Part shown: piece by piece, positions 1 through 11,100 of the stretch
How positions within the stretch are numbered: the first letter of the stretch is position 1
How the letters are laid out: every line of letters starts with the position of its first letter
NCBI GenBank assembly: GCA_003116975.1
Contig: BGKB01000009.1
Span: forward strand, 1-64,000
Length of the DNA stretch: 64,000 nt
From: Aurantiochytrium sp. KH105
Lineage: Eukaryota; Sar; Bigyra; Thraustochytrida; Thraustochytriidae
Direction of reading: 5' to 3'
Notes under the pieces: generated by a model
What the model was told of the DNA's origin: nothing
Seen by the model: only the letters and a program-made list of their open reading frames with translations
Database searches by the model: none
Position numbers and translations under genes: made by a program

Positions 1-1611
1 TATGTTATACTACATCCGGGCTCGCCCCTGTGCGCGCATTTCACTCATGCAAAGAGTCCAAGTGTGGTAGGCAGGTCTCTAGGCCGCCGCCGCGGCGGGC
101 GCTGTGCTGCGATCAACGCCTTGCCAGGCCTTGCCTTCTTTCTTCGTCAAGTTGCCTTCAAGTTGCCTTCGAGCCTCCACGTTGCCTGGGCCCTGCGGCT
201 GCGGCATGCTCGATCGAAGGTCAGTCGGTCGGTCGGTCGGTCGCAGCGGGTCGGCCGACGGCGCCTCGCTGGCGGGCTGTTCGAGTTGCGGAGGGTGGGC
301 GAGTCGGAAGCGAGGGGCTGGCCGGTCAGGGTCTGTCTGCGCGCTGGACGCTGGGCGAGTCCAGTGGCGGGCGACGAGGTCTCGCGCGCTGACGCGCGAT
401 GCAGGCATGCAATGCAAGCAAGCAGGCTTGCCGGGCGAGGCGAAGTGGGCCCAACGACGCGACGCGATGCGATGCGATGCGGTGCAATGCAATGCAATGC
501 AATGCGATGTATTGCAGTGCGGAGCAGTGCAGTGCAGTGCAGCGCGGTTCATGTCCGTGCACAGCAACATGCCGCAATCCAGTGCAATCCAGCGGAGTCC
601 AACGTAATTCGTCGCAAGGTTTACAAGCCGCTGCAGCTGCACAGCTGCTGCAGCTGCCGCGCAAGCGAGCGAGCGAGCGAGCAAGCAAGCAAGCAAGCAA
701 GGCCATCCAGAAAATCAATTTTTTCCGCCTGCGTGTCCGCCGCAGCGCTGTGTAACCGAGTGTCTCCAGCGGCTCACATAACAAGGCACACCTCCCGCTC
801 CAACAACCCATCGCACAAGATAACATGACGTAGCCTCACATCCCAGCACAGCTGGCCCGCAAGCTCGCCGCCGGCCGACGCAGCCCAGCCCCCGGCCAGC
901 TCCGCGTCGCTGGCCGTGGCCGCGGCCATGGCCGTGGCCCTGGCCGTGGCGCAGCGCGTGCACGCGCATGTACCAAGTTCGCGTGCGCACCGCCGCGCCT
1001 GCTTGCGCAGCGGCGCGCGAGGCAGCGCAGGGCGCGAGGCGGCGGCAGTCGCCACGACGCGGCTCGCGAGGCCACGCGACGCGACGCGACGCGAAGCGGG
1101 AGGGCGGAGACGCGGAGGGAGACGCGAAGGGGAGACGCGAAGGGGAGGGAGGGAGGGTGATTCGACTGGAGGGAGGAGAATGGACGGCCGGTCTGGCGCG
1201 GGCAGAAGCCGTTGCGAGGACGAAGAGGACTCGAGAGGCGCTGGCCGCTCCCGCGCAAGATCGTGTCGGGCGCAGGCATCGGGCGCTCGCGTCGGGCGCA
1301 AGACGGCGTTGAATGGAAGACGAGAGAGAAACATGCAGGCCTACTCGCGCAGGCTACTTAGTTACTATGATTATTTGACAGCAACAGCTCGGCCTGGCCC
1401 GGAGACGGCGAGGGAAAGGACAGGAGAAAAGCGAGGATTCGGAGAGGGCGAGGGTGTCGATTTTGAGCGAGCGACTGCTTGCAGCTAGTCAGTCAGTCAG
1501 CCTGCCTGCCTGCCAGCCAGCCTGCCTGCCTACCTGCCTGCCAGAGTCGAAGCAAATGACCATCCGTAAACGCGTCATGGAGGAAATTGGATCGACGCAG
1601 TAGGTCATTCA
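1..1611. other. Gene-free GC-rich stretch at left edge
   Basis: I find no protein with recognisable features here. Both strands are open in several overlapping frames, which is what GC-rich non-coding DNA gives, and the translations are Arg/Ala/Cys-rich without any domain. The stretch holds degenerate short tandem repeats: GATGC/AATGC pentamers near 465-545, GCGA/GCAA tetramers near 660-703, and TCAG/CTGC repeats near 1490-1545. The right end is probably the 3' flank of the acyl-CoA synthetase gene, which ends at 1612. Confidence 0.5.
465..545. repeat. Degenerate GATGC/AATGC pentamer array
   Basis: Imperfect tandem pentamers (GATGC, GGTGC, AATGC, AGTGC) run for about 80 bp in non-coding DNA. 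The unit changes gradually along the array, as in an old slippage-generated microsatellite. Confidence 0.6.
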
Positions 1612-3870
1612 TTACTCCTGGGGCTGCGGCTGAGACGGAGAGAAAGATACGTAAAAGTCCTTGGACTCGTAGATCTTCTCGATCAGGGCATCGTGCTTGG
1701 CCTGCGCCACCGAACGCTTCAGCTTGAGCGAAGGCGTGATCTCATCCGTCTCCACCGAAAAGTCCTGCGGGAGAATCGTAAACTTCTGCACCTTGCAAGC
1801 ATTCGACACCATCACCGAGTCGTCCGCATTCACGGCCTTGATGGCATCGGTGATGGCCTTGATGAACTTGGCAGACTTGCACGCCTGCGAGATCTTCGTC
1901 ACACCTTCCTCGAAAGTGGCAGCCGCGCTGGCGAGCTCGTCAGTACCTGGTTGCTCGCCTGTCGCGCCCTGCGCACACAGCGTCACGAGCATGATGTTGA
2001 ACTTGCGCTTGTCGCCGACCATCATGGCGTTGGAAATGAGCGGGCACCGCTTCTTTACAGCATTCTCGATCGGAACGGGCGCCACGTTCTCACCACCGGC
2101 AGTGATGATGATCTCCTTGTACCGACCAGTGATGCGGAGCATGTGCCGCTTGTCCTTGCTGCCCTTGTCGCCACTGTGCAGAAAACCGTCAGAGTCGATG
2201 GTCTCGGCATTCTTCTTGCGGATCTCCTCCACGTGGGCATCGCCCAGCTTCGGATTGGCGAGGTAGCCCATCATGATGTGGCGGCCACGAAAGCACACCT
2301 CACCCTGAGCAGCCTCGGAAGGGGCGTCAAAGTCCTCGGCCAGAGGACACTCAGTCTTGCTGCTTCCGTCGTGAGCGACGTTGAAGACCTTGACCTGGGT
2401 TCCGTCGACCTCGTAGCCGATGCTTCCGCGCACATGGCAGCGATCCGTGCTCCACGTCGTCGCGCCAGTGCATTCGGACATGCCGTAGACTTCGTTGATG
2501 TTGATGCCGAGGGTGCCAAAGTACTCTGATGTCTCGACAGATAACGGAGCCGCACCGGAAAAGATGAATTTGGTCTGATCCAGACCAAGAGCCTCGTGGA
2601 TCTTGCCAAGGATCTTGGATGCCAAGGGGTAAAGGTATCCCTGCGCACCCGAGCCGCCGAGAACCATGTTGTCCTGCGTGTACTTGCCATGGCTCTTGGC
2701 CCAGGTGGAGATGACCTTTTTCAGGCCCGTCGATGTGGCGCCAATCGCCTTGAGCTTTTCGGCAATCTTCTCGTACACGCGGGGCACGGCGAGAAAGAAG
2801 GTGGGACGCACGGCGCGCAGGCGGTCCCCAAACATGCCCGCTTTGAGGTCGTAGGGGCGCGCAAAGTGAGCAGTGATCCAGCCGCGCTTGTAAGCGGTGC
2901 CTACGATGGGAAGAATAATGTCAACCATCATTCCTGCGACGTGTGAGAGCGGCAGGTACGAGATGATGCGCTCTTGTTCGGGCTCAACTGCGAGAACAGG
3001 CACAGTTCTGGTGAGAACACAATAGCTCTCATAGATCAAGTTATCGTGGCTCACCATGACGGCCTTGGGCATGCCAGTGGTGCCGCTGGTGAACACCAGG
3101 CACGCGAGGTTGCCCGGCTCCGTGGCCTCGATGAGCTCGTCCAGGTCCTCGTCGCTGCCCTCCGTGCGTCCGAGCTCAACAAGCGAAGCCCAGTCCATCA
3201 CCTTGACCACAGAGCCATCGCTACGCTTGAGGTCGCTCTTGCTGCAGCTCCAAGTAACAATGGCCTTGATGTATGGCAGATCGTCGATCTGGGTGGCGAA
3301 CTTGTCAAAGTGCGCAGCGGTCTCTACCACGGCCACGGCGCCATCGGCCAGCTCGCTCTTGTAGGCGACCTGAGCAGAGGTGTCAGTGGGGTAAATGCCG
3401 GCCGCCTTGCCGCCCATCATCATGGCGCCGATTTCGGACATGAACCATTCCGGTGAGTTGAAGCCGAGGATCATGATGCCATCATAGCGAACGGCGCCAA
3501 GCTTGAGAAAAGCTTTGGCAGCCGCGCGCGATTCCTCGTAGTACTCTTTCCAGGTCCACGTCTTCCAGTTTTCGACGGGGTCCGAGGGCGCGGCGGTCAT
3601 ATCCTTGGCGAGCGGCGGCGAGGGGCGCTCCGCACGGAGCGCAGGTTTGTCGGGCCAGTTAATGGCGGCGAGCTTGATGGCGTCGACGATGGTGCCTTCG
3701 GGCGCGCCGCCTTTGGCTGCGCGAGCGGCGATGCCTTTTTCTGCAAAGCGGATTTTGGCGACATCATCCTTGAACATGTGCCACTTGGGTGCATCGTCGC
3801 TGTAGTCCGGGATGTACTCTGCATCCCAGCACGGCCCTGTCGCATCCGGCTTCGAGTTTCCACTGCCCAT
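1612..3870 (-). CDS. Long-chain acyl-CoA synthetase, bubblegum (ACSBG) type, probably N-myristoylated
   Basis: A 752-residue AMP-forming enzyme that would activate fatty acids to acyl-CoA through an acyl-adenylate. The AMP-binding P-loop reads FTSGTTGMPKAVMVSH, about residues 255-270. Further on come the YGMSE adenylate motif, SGDKG and GRYKEIIITAGGENVAP; ITAGGEN is typical of the bubblegum subfamily. Length fits ACSBG enzymes. The frame is open 51 nt further upstream but begins there with TTG. The first ATG (3868-3870) gives MGSGNSK, a textbook N-myristoylation start (Gly2, Ser6), so the enzyme is probably membrane-tethered. It is transcribed away from the multi-C2 gene across a 1.26-kb shared upstream region. 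Family is certain; substrate chain length cannot be read. Confidence 0.95.
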   Translation of the reverse strand: MGSGNSKPDATGPCWDAEYIPDYSDDAPKWHMFKDDVAKIRFAEKGIAARAAKGGAPEGTIVDAIKLAAINWPDKPALRAERPSPPLAKDMTAAPSDPVENWKTWTWKEYYEESRAAAKAFLKLGAVRYDGIMILGFNSPEWFMSEIGAMMMGGKAAGIYPTDTSAQVAYKSELADGAVAVVETAAHFDKFATQIDDLPYIKAIVTWSCSKSDLKRSDGSVVKVMDWASLVELGRTEGSDEDLDELIEATEPGNLACLVFTSGTTGMPKAVMVSHDNLIYESYCVLTRTVPVLAVEPEQERIISYLPLSHVAGMMVDIILPIVGTAYKRGWITAHFARPYDLKAGMFGDRLRAVRPTFFLAVPRVYEKIAEKLKAIGATSTGLKKVISTWAKSHGKYTQDNMVLGGSGAQGYLYPLASKILGKIHEALGLDQTKFIFSGAAPLSVETSEYFGTLGININEVYGMSECTGATTWSTDRCHVRGSIGYEVDGTQVKVFNVAHDGSSKTECPLAEDFDAPSEAAQGEVCFRGRHIMMGYLANPKLGDAHVEEIRKKNAETIDSDGFLHSGDKGSKDKRHMLRITGRYKEIIITAGGENVAPVPIENAVKKRCPLISNAMMVGDKRKFNIMLVTLCAQGATGEQPGTDELASAAATFEEGVTKISQACKSAKFIKAITDAIKAVNADDSVMVSNACKVQKFTILPQDFSVETDEITPSLKLKRSVAQAKHDALIEKIYESKDFYVSFSPSQPQPQE

Positions 3871-5129
3871 GTTGCTGATGATGGTTCGTAGAAAAGAATC
3901 GTCTTGTTTGGTCAACTTCAAGTCCTAATCTTCTTTCTGCGGAGTATTTGCGATCTGCACCAGTTTGGCGCGCACGATGCAGCTCGTCACCCATCGATCC
4001 GAATGTCAAGTCTGCGAATCAAGGCTTGAAGGACAAAAGGCCGGTCGTTGGTTCCCTGGGTGCAAGATTGGTTCCAGCAGAACTTCTTTGTAACGAATCA
4101 ACTTCGTTTACCCTGTCAATCTTCACGTGCTTTTTTTCATCTTGGGTGTAAAAATTTGCTCAACCTATTTTGGCCTTCGACTGCACTCGTGCTTTATTAT
4201 TCATATTGCGATCAGCCGATCGTTTTTCTACTCAGTGCGAGCGCTAGCGTGGGACCCCGATTGGTCAGTCAGTGTAGTTGCTCTGAGTTGTTGTCCGACG
4301 ACGTCATTCGCTTCCAAGTCTTCGTCCATTCCTCGTCTGAGAAAACAAGTTTTCACGCCGTGCTACTACCCAAAACAAAATAGAACAGTTTTAGACCAGA
4401 GGAAGCCAAAGGAAGCGCACTCGCTGACTTTCTGTGTGGATGCACTTGAATCTGCGGGCGCAATTAGCATTTTTAAAAACAAGCAACCAATCTATCCGGT
4501 AGATGGACTTCCACACTGCAAGATGTGTCTGCTCGTTCTCCACGCGAAATCCTTTCTTTCCACAAATTGAGCCTGCTTACCATGGAAAAGTAGCACCGAG
4601 AAATTTGGTGAGCAACGAACAAGGCGCGGATGCCGTCAGGACGGTCTCACAAGCTGGCGACGGCTCAACTTGCTGTACCAAAAGTTCGTTCGGTCCTTCC
4701 TTTTCATGCTCTTCTCCACCATTGACATCATCACCAGCAGCGCCAGCACCTACCCTCAAGGATCGTTTCCAGAGCGAGCTGCATTTCGCTTGCGCGTCAG
4801 CACGTCGTCATTCTCGCTTCATCCGTGGTCTCCAACGACAAAAGAAACTGTCCCCGCGCACGCGCGCACGCGCGCACCCGACTGATGATGGCGTGCGCGT
4901 GAGGACCCCCCCCCCTTTGTCTTGCAATGGGCCCATCCGATGAAGACACGAGCAGTCCCGAGTGCTGCTCCGGAGGGGAAAAAGAGGGCGCGCCGCGAGC
5001 ACTCACGGCGCGCGCTGGCAGGGGCCGCGCGGCACCAGCCGCAAGCCGCGGCGCCGCTGAAGCTTGAACAATCTCCCCGTCTCGTCCCCTCCGTTTGCAC
5101 CTGCAGCGCGCTGCAGAACCGTGGCCAGC
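3871..5129. promoter_or_regulatory. Shared upstream region of the acyl-CoA synthetase and multi-C2 genes
   Basis: 1.26 kb between two divergent start codons. It is clearly more AT-rich from about 3940 to 4560 than the flanking genes, then becomes GC-rich with a CGCGCACG run near 4855-4880. No convincing small gene is present. Both promoters must lie here, but I cannot point to specific elements. Confidence 0.5.
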
Positions 5130-8100
5130 ATGGAGGACGAAGAGCACCGTTGGGGGTTTTGGCCCAAAAACACGACCGACGAGGCGCCCAAGGCTCGCGC
5201 CCAAGGCAACGATGACCTCGATGAGGAGGAGGACGAAGAAAGCCAGGCGGTTGACCCGGTGGCGCTTGAAAACCTGCGCAGACTCATGGATGCAGAAGAC
5301 AATGTCGGACCTCGTTTCGGCGGGGAACGAGTGACCCAGTCGTTCTGGGACACAGAAGCCAGCGACGGAAGGCGCGCGTTCGAGGACAAGTATGAGGATG
5401 AGGATGACGACGAAGAAGGCGTCAATGATGCAGATCGCGCGAGCGCGTTGACCGCTTCCAACTCGATGTGGAATGGTCTCCGCCAGGGAATCTCGGCGAT
5501 CGATGAGTACGCACGGCACCAAACGAGCTCCATCAAGTCTGGGAGACAGGATGTACACGAGGAAGCCGAGCTCGTCATCGCGGTCCGTGCCGTCCGCCTT
5601 CTTTCCGGAGGGTCGCGTGTGGCTGGCCAGCAGATTTATATCAAGATCGATCTCGAAGCCTACACGCGCGAAACCGGCCACTTGTCTGCAGAATATTCTC
5701 GTCAAGTTTGCGGCGAAGTCTTTCACATTCCCGTGAGCAAAGGAAACATTAATGACAGTACAATGCTGAGAGTGCGTCTGAAAAGCGCGTCGAATCTTTC
5801 GAGTCCTTCCACTGCTTACTTTGGTCGCTACAGACCCAATCTCGCTACCGTGGGCATCCACATTCTCAATGTTGCGAATGTGGGCTCTCCCGATAACTAT
5901 GTTATGGTGGAACTCGGAGATCATTTTGCCGAGGCCGAAATGGCATTCTACTGGTGCCCACCGGATGATATCCCAAGTGCAAGTGCCGCAGAACCGTCTC
6001 GAAAACTGCGCAAGGCACTTGGGAACCCGAAAAGGCGTTTGCGTAGTGGGGTGCAAGTGCCACAGACTGTTCTCGGTCTCGACGACATGCGTAAAGACCA
6101 GGCATGGGTCGACAATCCCGGTGGACTTGCACAGGTCAATACTTACAATAAGCTTTCTGTGATCATCGTAAGAGCTCGCAACTTGCGAGCGGCGGACGCA
6201 ACTGGATATAGTGATCCCTACTGCGTTGTCATGTGTCACGGCCGCCGGGTCCGCACCGAGGTTAAACGCGCGACGTGCGATCCCGTTTGGGAAGAAGCAG
6301 TTCATTTTCCAAGCCTCGACGCCATTGATCTCAACGATGAAATCACTATTGTCGTACGCGACAAGGACAAATTCTCGCGCGACGACGACCTCGGCCAGCT
6401 TTCATTGCCACTCTGGGCACTTGTGCGAAACGGCGTCACTGGTGCAAACTGGTACTCGCTCAGCGATACGGACCGCATGAATGTGCACGCGCGAGGGAGC
6501 TATCTTGGTCAGATCGAAGTTGAGGTGATCTTCAGACCAGCTCAAATGCAAGCAAACCTTGTCACATCTCCAGCGGCGCGCAGTCTTGCGAACTTTCAAA
6601 GCTCCGAAGTAACCTCGAAATCGTTCGAGCTTGGGCCCGAGGTGCGCACGCCACGTCTCTTTGTGCGCATTGTCCAAGCACGCAACCTTCCAGCAGCGGA
6701 TAGCAACGGCTGGAGCGACCCCTTTTGCCAAGTTCGCGTTCGCGGAAAGAGACAGCGCACGCGCTCCGTGAAACGATCGGTGGCTCCGCATTGGAACCAA
6801 GTCTTTGAATTTGGAGCCAATGACTTCTTGCACACGAGAGATATCGTGGAAATTACCCTTTACGACAAGGACCTCATTACGAACGATAAGCTTGGCACTG
6901 TGCGACTTCCCATATATCAGCTGACCCAGCAGCCAGGGCCGGAGCAAACTACCTGGCTGCAGCTCTCCAGCGCGAGATACCCATGCGCAGGCGAGGTTCA
7001 AGTTGCTGCTCACTATGTGATGCCAACCTTTCTCGAATCCGCAAACCATCAAGCGGCGCGCGATTTGTACAAAGGTAAGGAATGGCTTTACGAGCTTCAG
7101 CTCACGCTTCTTTCCGCCCGAGGGCTCCGTGCTACGGACGAGGCCTCGCACGCTTCGTCGCCGTATTGTCTCATCTCTTGCGGAGCCCACTCAAGCATCA
7201 AATCTCGGGTGCGCCATCGCACCGTAAATCCGATTTGGAACCAGCACTTTAAGTTTCGCCAGTCGATTGACGAAGCACGAGAGGGCCTAGGCCGCGCCGA
7301 TCATCTCACGATTCGTGTTTTTAGCGAGTCTCCTGGTCGTACCGCTGACCAGGCTCTCGGCTCAAGAACCTTTGATCTCGGGTTTCTGCTTGACAAGCTC
7401 GGCTACGTCGACAAGAGCGGTGCGGAGTTCACAGAATACTTTCGTCTTGACGGCCCTGCTGCAGATGAACCCGTAATGAGCAGCGGGGACATGGACGGGG
7501 AGAGTAACGATGCTTCACTCGACAACGAGGCCATGAATGATTTGACTGCGCAATTTGTTGTTGGTAACGGCCTCGGTCGCTCGAGTCCTAATGCATCTCC
7601 GCGATCCTCAAGATTTGACGCATTGCGCTCCACGCTTCGGCGCCGCAAACATCCGAAGCAGAAGAATTGGGATGACTTGGCTAATTTAGGCTCCCAAGAG
7701 ACGCCAGGTCAATTGCATTCAGTCTCTCCAAACTCGCAGCGCCAGCAAACAAGCAACGGGGGGCACAAGCTTCAGGCCGGCCTTCAACGTGCGCTGGCTG
7801 CGTCGCGCGAGCTCGGCCTCCAGCGACCTCGCTTCGATTCTGACGGATCGGGCGAAATGGATGCTGCATACCTTCGCAATGAGGAAGACGGCCTCTATGG
7901 CAGCGTTCGCATGCGTATTCGGCTCGTTCCGATTGGCGAAAAACGAATGCACACCAGCCGTAAGCTTCTCGTGCGACTTCACCACATCTGCGACGCTCTT
8001 GACCAAGAGCGGGAACGATTCGATCCACAACTTCCCTCCCGCGTTATCTTGCGCGCGCGTCTCGGTGCCACTGTCTTTGAAAGCTCAGAGTCTCGTTTCC

Positions 8101-11100
8101 TCGCGCACTCGGGAGGCTGCGCTGTGTTAAACGCGCAGCAAATTTTCGATCATTGGGCGACCCATCTTCCCCCAAGTGATCGCAAAAAGGCAAGCGTTGG
8201 CTCGCCCGAGCGCGACAATGTACTTTTCATGGACCTCATTGACTCTCGCGACGATGGGGTTCTTGCCCGCGCGACACTTGGCCCCGCTGAACTGGAGAGG
8301 ATCTCAAACACGCATCTCGAGGGCCCGACTGAGGTGGTCATGACACCAACACGGTTTCTCGGAACCTTGCCCAAATTATCTCTCGATTTGCGTGTTCTCG
8401 AGGTTCGCGAAGAGCTTCGGCCCGTGCTGGGATTCTTTCATTTGAATCTTCTCTCGCTCAAGATTGCTCGTGACGACTTTCAGCATGGTTATCGCACGGT
8501 TGTGCGATACGGGAACACTGTCATGACAACGAGATGCGTGCAAGGAGAATTGAGCATTCGTTTTCTTCGGGACGAGCACATGTACAAGTTTGCCGTCTAC
8601 GAAATGTTCACACCTGTGGTCATTGAGGTGTGGGCAAGTGCCGTCGATCCACAGAAAAATGCATCCGGATCAGGCGAACGGCGCGATGCCTCCAAGTGGG
8701 GCACCTTGTTTGGCTCCGTGACCATGACCGTCTTTGACATGCTCGAATTGGAGGCGCAGGTTGTCCATAGCGACGCTCATTTAACCAAGCAGGTGCAAAT
8801 GCCTCGTCTTAAGCTGCCCTTGACAGCGCCCTCGTCGTCGGGAAGTGCGTTGGGTTCGCTCTGGGTGGAAGCCATGTATGAAGAAAATTTCTGGGCTCTG
8901 GTCGCTCCTAATCCGAACCCAGTGCTGCGGCCCGCCAAGCCATTCTCCCTGGCCAATTTGCGTCACGAGGTAAATCGTTCCATGTCCATCCTTGGTTGGT
9001 TCTCCGGCGCTGGAGAGTACATTGCGTACCTTCTCAACTGGGAAAACTACGCAATTTCGATATTCGGCGTGCTGCTTACAGTTCTCTTTTGCTGCGTTGA
9101 CTTTTATGCAGAGCGCGTGTTGGCCTTGCCTTTTTACCTGGCCCTCATTGTGGTCATGCGTAAGCACTACGAACGCGTGAATGGCGACCTCGTCAACGAA
9201 GTCCTCAAGGACGTCCAGGCTCGAGAGGTGAACGCGAGAGTCCGTGTCGCCGTACTTCAAGCCAGGGGGCTCTTAATAAAAGCACCTTCGCATGCTTTGC
9301 GAGATCGGCATAGCCTCGGCCACACGATGTCTACATTGGGGACGATAGGGTCTCCTCGAATGGCCCGCGCGAGTGCACGCTTTCCACAAACGAATGATGT
9401 CGTGGAAGAACTTGGCGAAAACGGAGTGGACGCGGAGCGCAAGTGCGACGACATGCCTGGAAGCCCGTCTTCACCTGAAGAAGCAAGTTCGAAATGGAGG
9501 GTTGCGTCGCTCGCTTGGGGAATCATAGATATGCCACGGCGCATGGTTCGGGGTGCAACAACGAAACGTGGGACCCGCGAGAGCTTCTCGTCAATGCAGC
9601 ATTCATCGACGAGAGCCTCATCGGCGCTTTCGGCATCTCCAACAGGGCCACAAGGCCAGGGTGCGAGCAGTGTGAGCGACCAGGCACTGCTACCTTGTGC
9701 GTTTGCTCGCGTCGCTTTGCGTCCGAACTTTGGAAGTCGAAGGCTTTTGCGCATTGGGCGAACGTGGCGCAGCTTCCCAACGAGTTCGCCAGATTTTGGC
9801 TTGGGGAAGCGGGGATACAGCGTAAATCGCTCGTTTCAGGGCAAACTAAAGAGTCAAATTGTCCCGTGGGAGACGGCGCGAGGGGACAAGATTCAAGCGT
9901 TCGAGTTTGACGTCAAACTTTGCTCTCGCTCGGGCAAGATGATTCTAGTGCGACTCTTCCGAGCGGAAGGCCTGATTTCGCGCGGGCGAGGCGGGCGTTC
10001 TGATCCATATGTTGTTCTACAAACGTGCGAGAATGCTGCGCCTAAGAGCAGTGGTGGTTCGCGCGGACAAGTGGGCGTGAACTCTGTTGCTTCCTCTGTG
10101 GACGAGTATGGCGGGCTGAGTGCTTTCGAGCTGGCCGCAGATACTGCAGCAAATGCGGCAGGGGCTTTGGAAGGACGCAAGGTCAAGAGCGTACCACCTG
10201 GGAACAAGATGCAGTCTTCGACAAAGCGTGAAACGGTGGACCCAGTTTGGAACGAAGAGTTTATGCTGGGTGGAGCCCCCATGGTGCACAATGCAGACTT
10301 TGTGGAGCTGGTCTTCAAGGACGCAAGCTCATCAATGCGGTCGTGCGCGCTCGGATCGCTTCGTGTGCAGGTCGGACGCATTAAGACACTCTTTGGCCGG
10401 GGAAGCGATGGGCCAGTATGGTGCAATCTTTGCCCACCCAAGGACATTGCGCCGGTTTCAATGAGTCAAAGAGACGGCAGAGGTCTCGACAATGGCGGCG
10501 TTGGCGCCGAGAGACCGGGAATTGCTGGACGTGTCCTGGTTCATATGTTCGTCGTTGACATGAGTCGCGTGACGGGGGGGCAAAAGCTGCTACGGGAGCT
10601 TAATACAAGTCCTATCAACGTCGCAGGTTCAGGCTCATCAGATTCAACTCGAATCGTGGAAGACCCAACCCAGGCCAGTCAAGGGTCGCGACAAGAGCTG
10701 CGTGTCAACACGGGAGATGAAGAGACAGGGGCTGTTGGCCGCACGCGGGCTGGCTCTGCCCCGCAAGCAGAAGAGGATACGGTCGTTTCGCCAGACTCTT
10801 GGTTTCGCGCAGGCTCGGAAGTTGTCGTGGAGATCGTCGACGGCAGTGTCGGAGGTAAGGCCAGTTCGTTTTTGGGTTGCGCCCGCATTCCGGTCGCGGT
10901 GCTGGTGGACAACGAGGAAGTCTTGCGGCAGCCCGTGTTCGAGCGCTGGATTCCCTTATGCCCATCAATGGATGGGAGCGTGGTCGACGCAGCGCTGAGC
11001 GAGGGGGCGGCATTTGCAAACGCAGAGAGCCTAGGCGAGGTTCTGGTTCGGGTGGAGGTCCTTCTTCCAGATCCCGTGGCACGTGCGCGTCTCATGGAGC

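Noticed and set aside
4797-6305. 502-codon minus-strand frame
   Set aside because: It lies antisense to the well-supported multi-C2 gene and shows no domain.
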